A stretch of 5,071 nucleotides of DNA, from the NCBI GenBank assembly GCA_964517795.1, contig CAZFDE010000123.1, forward strand, positions 1 through 5,071. Reading direction: 5' to 3'. Every line of letters starts with the position of its first letter. The first letter of the stretch is position 1. The position numbers were made by a program, and so were the translations under genes. Shown here piece after piece: positions 1 to 5,071 of the stretch. A model generated the notes under the pieces. The model was not told the DNA's origin, searched no databases, and saw nothing but the letters and a program-made list of their open reading frames with translations. This DNA comes from CAZFDE01 sp964517795. Lineage in GTDB: Bacteria; Planctomycetota; Phycisphaerae; Sedimentisphaerales; Anaerobacaceae.

Positions 1-90
1 ACTGCATATACGCAAAAAACAACCTTCACAGAAATTTATGAAATATTCGGGCTAGACCGGCAAGCTTGTGCAGACAGATTTAATAACTGA
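1..90 (+). CDS. Possible 3' end of a gene entering from the left edge
   Basis: One plus-strand frame is open from the first base to a TGA at 88-90, giving 29 residues that end ...RQACADRFNN. The other two plus frames close earlier. The composition (FTEIYEIFGLDRQ) is compatible with the C-terminal tail of a soluble protein, but 29 codons open by chance is not rare, and I do not recognise a family. If real, the gene converges on the Memo gene, and its stop codon lies inside the palindrome at 87-100. The true start is outside the window. Confidence 0.33.
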   Translation, partial: TAYTQKTTFTEIYEIFGLDRQACADRFNN

Positions 91-100
91 CATATGTCAG
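87..100. repeat. 14-bp perfect palindrome between convergent reading frames
   Basis: CTGACATATGTCAG is a perfect dyad. As RNA it can form a 5-bp stem with an ATAT loop on either strand. It lies about 30 bp downstream of the Memo stop codon and overlaps the stop of the possible left-edge gene. On the minus strand it is followed by TTATTAAAT, which is A/T-rich but not a clean T-run, so it is at best a weak terminator for the Memo transcript. A protein-binding dyad is the alternative. Confidence 0.4.
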
Positions 101-129
101 GATGGTATAGCCGTTTTTAATGAATGGTT

Positions 130-1005
130 TTAGAAGATAATGCCCGCGTATCCGACGGAGTCGTCGCCGGATCGGTCGAGTTTTTCCTGCATAATCTGGC
201 TGCTGTTGGTCTGGCCAATGACGCGGCCGGCGGTTTTGCCGATCGTTTTGACGGCCGCAACGGTAGCCGCGATCGCCCCGGCCCCGCAGGTATTATAATG
301 TTCTTCGGCAGTCTGGAGGATATTCTCCGGCTCAAGCTGCACTGCCAGATCGATCACTATCTTGTCGTTGGTTTCATGCGCCCACTGGATGGCCTTCGGG
401 CCGGTGCCCATCGGTTCGAATCCATAGCTCGGCCCGTAATGCGTCAGGTCCGCCGAGCCGATGCAGACGATTTTCTTATCCTTTTTGTTCTTAATAATCT
501 CGCCAATCGCGGTGCCTAATCGGATCGATTCTTTGGCCGGCGGCGTAATGATCGGCAGGATCTTCGAATCCTCGAACAGGTACTGAATAAATGGAACCTG
601 CACCTCGATACTGTGTTCGTGTCGATGGGCCAGATGGTCCGCGATCGCCGCGGCTGTGGCCAGGACCTCATTAGCCAATTCTTCGTCCACTTCAATAGTT
701 CCCATCGGGGTTTGCCACTGGCCGCTGTCGAATAAGGCCGGGATCACCGAAGGGTAACCGTGTGCGGCCCCGAACAGCACAAACGTATCGACCTGTTCAT
801 GCTGCTGCTTGATTGCGGAAAAGACCATCAGGGCAAGCTGGCCGCTGAAAAACCACCCGGCGTGCGGAACAATACCCCCGTCGATCTGCTGTGGCAGGAT
901 GGTCCGCAATCGGCTTTGGCCTAAGTCTTGTTCAATTTCAAACAGACACTGTTGTTGCTGGGCGGGGTAGAACTGGCCGGCGACGATCGGTTTTCGCGTG
1001 TGCAT
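130..1005 (-). CDS. Memo-family protein (AmmeMemoRadiSam system protein B)
   Basis: This 291-residue protein belongs to the MEMO1 family and is close to the family's usual length (human MEMO1 is 297 residues). The family shares the fold of class III extradiol dioxygenases (LigB type). Seen in order: RKPIVAGQFYP near the N-terminus (4-14), GGIVPHAGWFFSG (43-55, His48), FGAAHGYP (78-85, His82), RHEHSIEVQVPF (128-139), GSADLTHYG (183-191, His189) and EEHYNTCGAGA (234-244, Cys240). His48, His82, His189 and Cys240 line up with the human MEMO1 pocket residues His49, His81, His192 and Cys244, so the metal site appears intact. In bacteria the gene is often next to AMMECR1-like and radical SAM partner genes; neither is visible here. 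The biochemical role in bacteria is unsettled, and I infer a soluble cytoplasmic protein. The ATG at 1005 is preceded by AAAGGTG with about 5 bases of spacing, which supports this start. The gene is transcribed divergently from purE. Confidence 0.93.
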   Translation of the reverse strand: MHTRKPIVAGQFYPAQQQQCLFEIEQDLGQSRLRTILPQQIDGGIVPHAGWFFSGQLALMVFSAIKQQHEQVDTFVLFGAAHGYPSVIPALFDSGQWQTPMGTIEVDEELANEVLATAAAIADHLAHRHEHSIEVQVPFIQYLFEDSKILPIITPPAKESIRLGTAIGEIIKNKKDKKIVCIGSADLTHYGPSYGFEPMGTGPKAIQWAHETNDKIVIDLAVQLEPENILQTAEEHYNTCGAGAIAATVAAVKTIGKTAGRVIGQTNSSQIMQEKLDRSGDDSVGYAGIIF

Positions 1006-1021
1006 CTTTTCACCTTTGAGC

Positions 1022-1050
1022 TTGCAATCGCTGTTTTTTGCGGTTATGAT
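1022..1050 (+). promoter_or_regulatory. Predicted sigma-70-type promoter of purE
   Basis: TTGCAA (1022-1027) and TATGAT (1045-1050) are separated by 17 bp, matching consensus at four and five of six positions. Transcription would start near 1057, about 40 bases before the purE ATG. The predicted start is within a few bases of the opposing Memo start, so the two transcripts would have abutting or slightly overlapping 5' ends. Confidence 0.5.
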
Positions 1051-1069
1051 ATTCGCTTCATTCGAATAT
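1049..1069. promoter_or_regulatory. Inverted repeat between divergent promoters, candidate operator
   Basis: ATATTCG (1049-1055) and CGAATAT (1063-1069) form perfect 7-bp arms around a 7-base spacer. The repeat touches the inner edge of the -10 boxes of both divergent promoters and spans both predicted start sites. A regulator bound here could control purE and the Memo gene together. No regulator family is identified, and the repeat could also be a chance feature of A/T-rich promoter DNA. Confidence 0.4.
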
Positions 1070-1096
1070 TGTACAGTTTAGATGGAAGGATGGCAA
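1068..1096 (-). promoter_or_regulatory. Predicted sigma-70-type promoter of the Memo gene
   Basis: Reading the minus strand, TTGCCA (1096-1091) and TACAAT (1073-1068) are separated by exactly 17 bp. Each hexamer matches consensus at five of six positions. The predicted transcript would start near 1061 and have a leader of about 55 bases. The -35 box overlaps the purE ribosome-binding region on the other strand. Confidence 0.6.
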
Positions 1097-1097
1097 G

Positions 1098-1604
1098 ATG
1101 GCAGACCAAAAAACCAGTTCGGTAGCAGTTGTGATGGGTTCGGACAGCGATTTGCCGGTGATGCAGGCCTGTGTCGATATGCTCAAGGAATTCGGGATCG
1201 ATCCGATTGTCCGGGTGATTTCCGCCCACCGCACCCCGCAGGTTGCGGCGGATTTCGCCTCAAACGCTTCCCAAAACGGGATCAAGATCATTATTGCCGC
1301 CGCCGGGATGGCGGCCCACTTGGCCGGGGCAATGGCCGCACAGACGACCCTGCCGATTATTGGTGTACCGCTGTCTGCCAAAGATGGCCCAAACGGTATG
1401 GATGCGCTCTTGAGTACCGTGCAAATGCCGCCGGGCGTGCCGGTTGCCACCGTTGCGATCGGTAAGGCCGGTGCCAAAAATGCTGCGGTTCTGGCCGTGC
1501 AAATCCTCGCATTGGCCGATGCCGACCTGGGTATGAAACTGGCTGAATTCAAAAAGCAGCAAGCGCTAAATGTCATCCAGAAAGACCAGGCCCTGCAAAA
1601 GTAG
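1098..1604 (+). CDS. purE: N5-carboxyaminoimidazole ribonucleotide mutase (PurE, class I)
   Basis: PurE converts N5-CAIR to CAIR in de novo purine synthesis in the cytoplasm, usually after PurK has made N5-CAIR. The 168-residue length is normal for a single-domain PurE, which is an octamer in characterised homologues. Seen in order: VVMGSDSD (11-18, phosphate-binding loop), VISAHRTP (42-49, with the catalytic His), IIAAAGMAAHLAGAMAA (65-81), IIGVPLSAKDGPNGMDAL (87-104), LLSTVQMPPGVPVATVAIG (104-122) and a C-terminal helix rich in Ala, Lys and Gln. SAHRTP and AAHLAG are the class I pattern. Class II AIR carboxylases such as that of Treponema carry SAHKT and NALSG instead. GMAAHL where E. coli has GGAAHL is a common variant. 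The ATG at 1098 follows GGAAGGA (1084-1090) by 7 bases. Two upstream ATGs (1082, 1090) are out of frame. purK is not in the window, and no terminator follows clearly. Confidence 0.97.
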   Translation: MADQKTSSVAVVMGSDSDLPVMQACVDMLKEFGIDPIVRVISAHRTPQVAADFASNASQNGIKIIIAAAGMAAHLAGAMAAQTTLPIIGVPLSAKDGPNGMDALLSTVQMPPGVPVATVAIGKAGAKNAAVLAVQILALADADLGMKLAEFKKQQALNVIQKDQALQK

Positions 1605-1776
1605 TGGTGCGTCGCTGGTCGGTGGTTGCTGGAGCTTGGCATTCTCACATGATTGAACGATACCTATCACTTTAGGTCGATATTCAAATTTCGGATTTCA
1701 TCATAGAAAGAGGGTTCAAACTTCATTAATTTCTGTTAGAATATGTATTTCAACGTTATCAAAGGGATGTTAACGA
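1605..1776. other. Intergenic spacer between purE and the GTPase gene
   Basis: No reading frame of note is seen. The only structure after purE is a weak hairpin, ACCTA (1662-1666) with TAGGT (1673-1677) and no T-run, so purE transcription may read through. The right part carries the GTPase promoter. Confidence 0.6.
1715..1742 (+). promoter_or_regulatory. Predicted extended -10 promoter of the GTPase gene
   Basis: TAGAAT (1737-1742) is preceded by TG one base upstream (1734-1735), giving an extended -10 element. A partial -35 box, TTCAAA (1715-1720), lies 16 bp away. Transcription would begin near 1749, leaving a leader of about 28 bases. The extended -10 compensates for the weak -35. Confidence 0.5.
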
Positions 1777-2763
1777 ATGCCGGCGAATTTGACACCGGAA
1801 TATTATAAGGCCGACCAGTGGTACCGTGAGGCGACCAGTACCGACGAGAAAATCCTCGCGCTCGAGCAGATGCTTCGCGTGATCCCTAAGCACAAGGGCA
1901 CCGACCACATGCGGGCCGACTTGCGGCGAAAGCTCAGCAAACTCAAAGAGGCCGGCGCCAAGAAAAGCGGTAGTGGCGGCCATGTCGATATCTTCCACGT
2001 CCCGCGCGGCGGCTGCGGCCAGGTCGTCCTGATCGGTGTCCCCAACAGCGGCAAGAGTGCAGTCGTTGGGATGCTGACCAATGCCAAAGTCAATATCGCC
2101 GATTTTCCCTACGCGACCAATGGCCCGGTTCCGGGGATGGTCCAATTCGAGGATGTCCAGATCCAATTGATCGATATGCCGCCGATTACCGAGGAATTCA
2201 TGATGCCCGGACAGGTCGGAACCTATCGCAACGGTGATCTGATCGCGATCGTGATCGACCTGTCACAGGATGTTGAATCTCAGTGGAAAACGCTGATGGA
2301 TTTTCTGCAAACGCGGCGATTGCTGGCCGATGAGCAAACCCCCACACTCGACGAACAGGGCAACGCACTGGGCAAACGCGCCTTTATCCTGTGTACCAAA
2401 TCCGATGCGGCCGAAAACGGGGCAATGGAAAAAACCATGCAGCTTAATCACAACCGCTTTGAGATCGTAAACACCTCGGCCGAGACGCTCGACGGATTCG
2501 ATACGCTGGCGATCAAACTGTATGAAATGCTGCAGGTTATTCGGATCTATTCCAAGCCGCCGGGCAAAGAGGCCGACATGACCGAACCCTTTACCCTGCC
2601 TAACGGCTCGACCGTGATCGATCTGGCCAAGGCGGTCCATCGCCAACTGGCCGAAAAACTCAAATCCGCGCGGATATGGGGAACCGGCGTTTATGACGGC
2701 CAGCAGGTCCAGTTACACCATGTCCTGCACGATAAAGATATCGTCGAACTGCATTTTTCCTGA
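1777..2763 (+). CDS. Compact DRG/Obg-like GTPase with C-terminal TGS domain
   Basis: This 328-residue protein resembles the DRG branch of Obg GTPases, which act in translation or ribosome biology. The specific role here is not known. The N-terminal helical part (about 20-60) with PKHKGTDHMRADLRRKLSKL recalls the DRG segment before the G domain. The G1 loop is GVPNSGKS (87-94), whose Asn90 is the residue linked to potassium use in related GTPases. Switch I is around ADFPYATNGPVPG (108-120). G3 reads DMPP (133-136) where the family has DxPG. G4 is TKSD (207-210) and G5 is TSA (233-235). The TGS domain (about 268-327) includes VRIYSKPPG-like IRIYSKPPG, WGTGVYDGQQV and LHDKDIVELH, closely following DRG proteins. 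The S5D2L2 insertion of eukaryotic DRGs seems to be replaced by a short segment (about 180-200), which explains the short length. The ATG at 1777 follows AAAGGGA (1761-1767) by about 9 bases; an ATG at 1767 is out of frame. The gene appears monocistronic. Confidence 0.88.
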   Translation: MPANLTPEYYKADQWYREATSTDEKILALEQMLRVIPKHKGTDHMRADLRRKLSKLKEAGAKKSGSGGHVDIFHVPRGGCGQVVLIGVPNSGKSAVVGMLTNAKVNIADFPYATNGPVPGMVQFEDVQIQLIDMPPITEEFMMPGQVGTYRNGDLIAIVIDLSQDVESQWKTLMDFLQTRRLLADEQTPTLDEQGNALGKRAFILCTKSDAAENGAMEKTMQLNHNRFEIVNTSAETLDGFDTLAIKLYEMLQVIRIYSKPPGKEADMTEPFTLPNGSTVIDLAKAVHRQLAEKLKSARIWGTGVYDGQQVQLHHVLHDKDIVELHFS

Positions 2764-2794
2764 TTTTTAACTGTTTTTGCGGTGATAGAGCGGG

Positions 2795-2835
2795 TTTAAA
2801 AAAATATTGAAATAAGTCCGCAGAAGTATTACAAT
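2795..2835 (+). promoter_or_regulatory. Near-consensus promoter with UP-like tract for the secreted protein
   Basis: TTGAAA (2807-2812) and TACAAT (2830-2835) are spaced by 17 bp, each five of six to consensus. An A/T tract (TTTAAAAAAATAT, 2795-2807) sits directly upstream like an UP element. The start would be near 2843, giving a short leader of about 28 bases before the ATG at 2871. The sequence predicts strong constitutive transcription. No terminator is visible for the preceding GTPase gene. Confidence 0.65.
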
Positions 2836-2870
2836 TCCTGTCAATAGTACTCTATTAACGGAGGTGTGTT

Positions 2871-4682
2871 ATGAAGAACATCAATTCTCAACATCATGCA
2901 GTTTTCAGTATTTTTATTGTTGCCGCCGTTTCCCTGCTGTTTGTCTCGGCGGTAATTGCCGGTGTTAATGTGACTACGAGTTGGGGCTCACCGCAGGTCG
3001 AAACGTTTGATCCGGCCAATCCGCCGGGTGATCTGGCGGATAACGGACAGGCCGACGCCACATCTGATGTCGGCTATGGCTTTGGATTCAAAGGAGCATA
3101 CAGTAACGGCAAGTTTAAGGTGACTGATGTCAATGTGACTGTTACCGGTCATACCCATATTCGCGAACCGAATAACTGCGACCCAAATCTGCACGCTCAC
3201 GAAATGGGGCATAACACGCTCAATCAGCATGAGTTTGACCAGAATACCCAGCGCAAGTTCGAAGAAGCAATGCAAGGCATCGAAGATATGGAATTCGTCA
3301 GCGACGGCAATTCGACTGCCGTTGAAAAGGCCCAGGCGGAGATCGACAGACGCTGTCGAAGGGCACTGGATGCGCTGCAGCAGCAGATTGATACAGTCAA
3401 TATCAAATACGACGACATTACCGATCACGGTCGCAACGAAGAGCCCAATTCGGCCGAAGGGGTTGCCGAAGCCATCCGGGAAAAAGAAAATGCCGCGGAA
3501 CCCGGTGACGTGAATGTTACCCCGCGGGATGCGAATTCAGCCCCGGCAGGAACTGGAATAGGAGGTATACTTATTGATCCCAATGAACACATAAAGATTC
3601 CCACGCCGATTCCACTGAGCGATGCCAATGACCCCTGCGATGCGGTCAATGGTCGCGGTGCGGCTGAGATCGATAAGATGATCGTGATCGGCATGCAGGG
3701 AAACGGAACGCTGCACTTAAGCGATGCGGTTCTGACCGTGATCGATATGGCTGATCCGTGCACGACACTATTGAAGGGGCTGATCTTTAATCCCGCCTAT
3801 ATGCCCTCGAATCTGCCCGGCTATCAGGGCATGATCCAGGGGTATCTCGATATCCCGCCGAGTTGGTATGGCGGGGGGATCGACAACACCATCGGTTCCG
3901 GCTGGCTGGACCGGATGCAGCAGGCCGCCGATGATGGTGAGTATCTGTGTTTTTGGTTCTACAGTAATGATCAACTTTTTGATGATGAGGGAAATCGGCT
4001 TCTTCCCCCTCCTGTCGAAGCAGATGGCATATTAATCATGGGTGTCGGCAAAGGTCCGTTCGAGGAAATCGATCGATTTGAAGATTATACCATCGCCACG
4101 TTGATGTCCAGTTGGTCAGCGGTAGGGAGCGGGTGGATTGACCTGATGGTCGATCACGGCCACGAGAGCAAACAGTCGATGGCGATTGTTTACGATTTCT
4201 ATGCACCGCCGTACTATTGCCAGGCTTCGCATCCGGTGACCCTCGATCTCTGCGGCGAAGAAGATAAGGCACTGGAGGTATTTTTCGATCTGTCCATGGC
4301 TTCGCCGAAAGCGGCGGAAGGAGTGTATGTTACGATCGAAGACGGCTGTGGTATTACCTATACTGAGACATTTTATAATCCGGCCCCGTATGACCAGGTC
4401 ATCCTGATCGACAGCACCACCGAGTGGCAGTCGCTGAATATGGATCTGCGAAGTGCCGCGGCGACCGGTGTGAATCTCGGCGATATCACCATGATTAAAA
4501 TCGGTATCGAAGACCCTGTTGGCGGCTCGGCCGGGGTGATCTATGTCGATGATATCCGCGCCCAGGACAGCCGAAAGTTTTACGAGACCCAAGGCGATAT
4601 GGATACCGATGGCGACGTTGACTTCAAGGATTTTGCATTCATTGCCGATCATTGGCTGGACAATGGGTTCTGGCCGTATTAA
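2871..4682 (+). CDS. Secreted multidomain protein: DUF922-like HEXXH region, jelly-roll-like domain, dockerin-like tail
   Basis: This 603-residue exported protein is of unknown function. A signal peptide is clear: short Lys/His N-region, hydrophobic core (about 11-27) and a V-I-A cleavage site at 28-30. Residues 60-190 include a beta-like stretch, then HEMGHNTLNQHE (110-121), an HEXXH zinc-ligand motif with another His ten residues after the first as in metzincins but lacking their Gly. A charged helix with an Arg/Cys cluster (160-164) and YDDITDHGR (180-188) follow. That order resembles the predicted protease family DUF922, as I recall it. Residues about 190-260 are a charged, Pro/Asn-rich linker. 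Residues 265-395 are an unrecognised, probably beta-rich region. Residues about 399-565, from FEDY to GVIYVDDIRAQ, look like a galactose-binding or carbohydrate-binding beta-sandwich. The tail GDMDTDGDVDFKDF (575-588) through ADHWL is one dockerin-type calcium loop; classical dockerins have two. Eight cysteines after the signal suggest disulfides. GGAGGTG (2860-2866) precedes the ATG closely. A strong terminator follows the stop by 22 bases. Confidence 0.85.
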   Translation: MKNINSQHHAVFSIFIVAAVSLLFVSAVIAGVNVTTSWGSPQVETFDPANPPGDLADNGQADATSDVGYGFGFKGAYSNGKFKVTDVNVTVTGHTHIREPNNCDPNLHAHEMGHNTLNQHEFDQNTQRKFEEAMQGIEDMEFVSDGNSTAVEKAQAEIDRRCRRALDALQQQIDTVNIKYDDITDHGRNEEPNSAEGVAEAIREKENAAEPGDVNVTPRDANSAPAGTGIGGILIDPNEHIKIPTPIPLSDANDPCDAVNGRGAAEIDKMIVIGMQGNGTLHLSDAVLTVIDMADPCTTLLKGLIFNPAYMPSNLPGYQGMIQGYLDIPPSWYGGGIDNTIGSGWLDRMQQAADDGEYLCFWFYSNDQLFDDEGNRLLPPPVEADGILIMGVGKGPFEEIDRFEDYTIATLMSSWSAVGSGWIDLMVDHGHESKQSMAIVYDFYAPPYYCQASHPVTLDLCGEEDKALEVFFDLSMASPKAAEGVYVTIEDGCGITYTETFYNPAPYDQVILIDSTTEWQSLNMDLRSAAATGVNLGDITMIKIGIEDPVGGSAGVIYVDDIRAQDSRKFYETQGDMDTDGDVDFKDFAFIADHWLDNGFWPY

Positions 4683-4704
4683 TTGGTACAATTGATAAAA
4701 AATC

Positions 4705-4742
4705 GCATCCTGCCGTTTGCTCATAACGGCAGGATGCTTTTT
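4705..4742. terminator. Strong bidirectional rho-independent terminator
   Basis: A perfect 13-bp stem, GCATCCTGCCGTT (4705-4717) with AACGGCAGGATGC (4725-4737), encloses a 7-base loop and is followed by TTTTT (4738-4742). Six A residues (4697-4702) lie just upstream of the stem, separated by TC, so the minus strand also reads stem then T-run. It ends the secreted-protein transcript 22 bases after its stop codon and could also stop transcription arriving from the right. Confidence 0.93.
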
Positions 4743-4769
4743 CATATGCCAGGCTTTTCAACCCTATAC

Positions 4770-4855
4770 GGCCCTGAAAGGAGGTAACAGGACCTCATCT
4801 ATCCTATCCATACACGCGTGCCCCTGCGATCCAGTTTCATTGCTCTGATATATAG
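4770..4855. repeat. Diverged direct repeat, copy A
   Basis: This 86-bp element opens with GGCCCTG (4770-4776), an 11-base loop holding AAAGGAGGTAA, and CAGGACCT (4788-4795). It contains TATCCATA (4805-4812) and GTGCCCC (4818-4824), and ends with TTCATTGCTCTGATATATAG (4836-4855). Each block recurs in the same order in copy B. The stem has a C-A mismatch on the plus strand but a tolerated U-G pair on the minus strand. No T-run follows on either strand. Confidence 0.6.
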
Positions 4856-4940
4856 ATGCGCAGCACGCCAAAAAGTTACAAAAATTTTCAAATAAATGAA
4901 CCGAATGTGCCGGTAAAATCAGTTAATTCATTTTTTAGAC

Positions 4941-4973
4941 AAAAAAAGGCCCTGCAGGAGGGAACAGGGCCTT
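4941..4973 (-). terminator. Rho-independent terminator on the minus strand
   Basis: Reading the minus strand, AAGGCCCTG and CAGGGCCTT pair as a 9-bp stem (4973-4965 with 4954-4946) around a 10-base loop, and the stem runs into TTTTTTT (4947-4941). It points to a minus-strand transcript arriving from the right edge. It is the same hairpin that opens repeat copy B. Confidence 0.75.
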
Positions 4974-5020
4974 GGGGGATAATATCCGTATTTTTGCACC
5001 CCCTTCGTTGCTCTATATAG
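4948..5020. repeat. Diverged direct repeat, copy B
   Basis: This 73-bp element opens with GGCCCTG (4948-4954), a loop CAGGAGGGAA and CAGGGCCT (4965-4972). It then carries TATCCGTA (4983-4990), TGCACCCCC (4995-5003) and TTCGTTGCTCTATATAG (5004-5020). The blocks match copy A with a few substitutions and indels, in the same orientation and 178 bp away. An internal GGATAATATCC dyad (4977-4987) is specific to this copy. Confidence 0.6.
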
Positions 5021-5071
5021 GGTTTGCTGAATAATTTGGAAGTTCTTTTTTTACAATGTGATAGCTTTCGT
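5013..5071 (-). CDS. Possible 3' end of a minus-strand gene entering from the right edge
   Basis: One minus-strand frame is open from the right edge to a TAG at 5015-5013, giving 18 residues that end ...KKELPNYSANPI. A minus-strand terminator begins 40 bases further on, the spacing expected for the end of a gene. The fragment is too short to assign to a family, and the start lies outside the window. Another minus frame stays open to 4888 but runs through the terminator stem, so it is less likely. Confidence 0.35.
   Translation of the reverse strand, partial: ESYHIVKKELPNYSANPI

Larger units (their letters stand above)
4743..5071. other. 329-bp region without a convincing complete gene
   Basis: The region holds the two repeat copies, the minus-strand terminator in copy B, and an A/T-rich stretch between them (about 4870-4947) with no assigned function. 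A perfect Shine-Dalgarno sequence, GAAAGGAGGT (4776-4785), lies in the loop of copy A but has no ATG, GTG or TTG at a usable distance. Reading frames here are short or lack a plausible start. Confidence 0.6.

Noticed and set aside
124..519. 131-codon plus-strand reading frame opposite the Memo gene
   Set aside because: It is the antisense shadow of the conserved C-terminal half of the Memo protein and has no convincing ribosome-binding site.
1058..1648. 196-codon minus-strand reading frame over purE
   Set aside because: It is antisense to an unmistakable purE. The translation is rich in Ala, Ser, Ile and Pro without any recognised motif.
1662..1677. Hairpin ACCTA-N6-TAGGT downstream of purE as a terminator
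   Set aside because: The stem is only 5 bp and no T-run follows, so it is not convincing as a rho-independent terminator.
4066..4079. Palindrome AAATCGATCGATTT inside the secreted-protein gene
   Set aside because: It is explained by in-frame codons for Glu-Ile-Asp-Arg-Phe. ATC and GAT codons are frequent throughout the window, so GATC-rich dyads are expected by chance.
4116..4745. 209-codon minus-strand reading frame opposite the secreted-protein gene
   Set aside because: Its ATG lies at the edge of the bidirectional terminator and its sequence is a mirror of a well-supported coding region with signal peptide and domain motifs. No ribosome-binding site or family resemblance is seen.
4888..5070. 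Minus-strand frame of about 60 codons open from the right edge
   Set aside because: It runs through the terminator stem and T-run and has no recognisable composition. The frame that stops at 5013 fits the terminator position better.
4743..5071. CRISPR array or integron attC sites in the repeat-bearing right end
   Set aside because: There are only two diverged repeats of unequal length with 92 bp between them. No regular spacers and no paired attC core sites (GTTRRRY and RYYYAAC) were found.

Overview
The window looks like chromosomal DNA of mid-range GC from a planctomycete, most likely of the class Phycisphaerae. This is an inference. It rests mainly on the 603-residue secreted protein, whose C-terminus carries a single dockerin-like calcium loop (GDxDxDGxVDxxDFxxxAxxWL), a tail I associate with exported proteins of that group. 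A compact DRG/Obg-type GTPase with a TGS domain and a stand-alone Memo-family protein fit but do not prove this. No phylogeny could be run.

Layout. Bases 1-90 may hold the last 29 codons of a gene entering from the left on the plus strand. It would face a complete minus-strand Memo-family gene (130-1005, AmmeMemoRadiSam system protein B). A 14-bp palindrome lies between the two. Divergent from the Memo gene across a 92-bp spacer is purE (1098-1604), class I N5-CAIR mutase of purine synthesis. The spacer contains a good sigma-70-type promoter for each gene, and between them a 7-bp inverted repeat that spans both predicted start sites. After purE comes a 172-bp spacer with an extended -10 promoter, then a DRG-like GTPase with a C-terminal TGS domain (1777-2763). 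A further spacer carries a near-consensus promoter with an A/T-rich upstream tract. It drives a secreted multidomain protein (2871-4682), which ends at a strong bidirectional rho-independent terminator (4705-4742).

The last 329 bases contain no convincing complete gene. They hold two diverged direct copies of an element of about 73-86 bp (4770-4855 and 4948-5020), each opening with a hairpin of the form GGCCCTG...CAGGRCC. The second hairpin is followed on the minus strand by seven T residues and so looks like a terminator for a minus-strand gene entering from the right edge. The final codons of that gene may lie at 5013-5069.

Functionally the genes look like separate transcription units. Memo and purE are only linked by their shared divergent promoter region. 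The GTPase and the secreted protein each have their own promoter. The most novel item is the secreted protein: a signal peptide, an HEXXH zinc-protease-like region resembling DUF922, an unrecognised middle region, a jelly-roll-like domain and a dockerin-like tail. The least explained DNA is the repeat pair at the right end.
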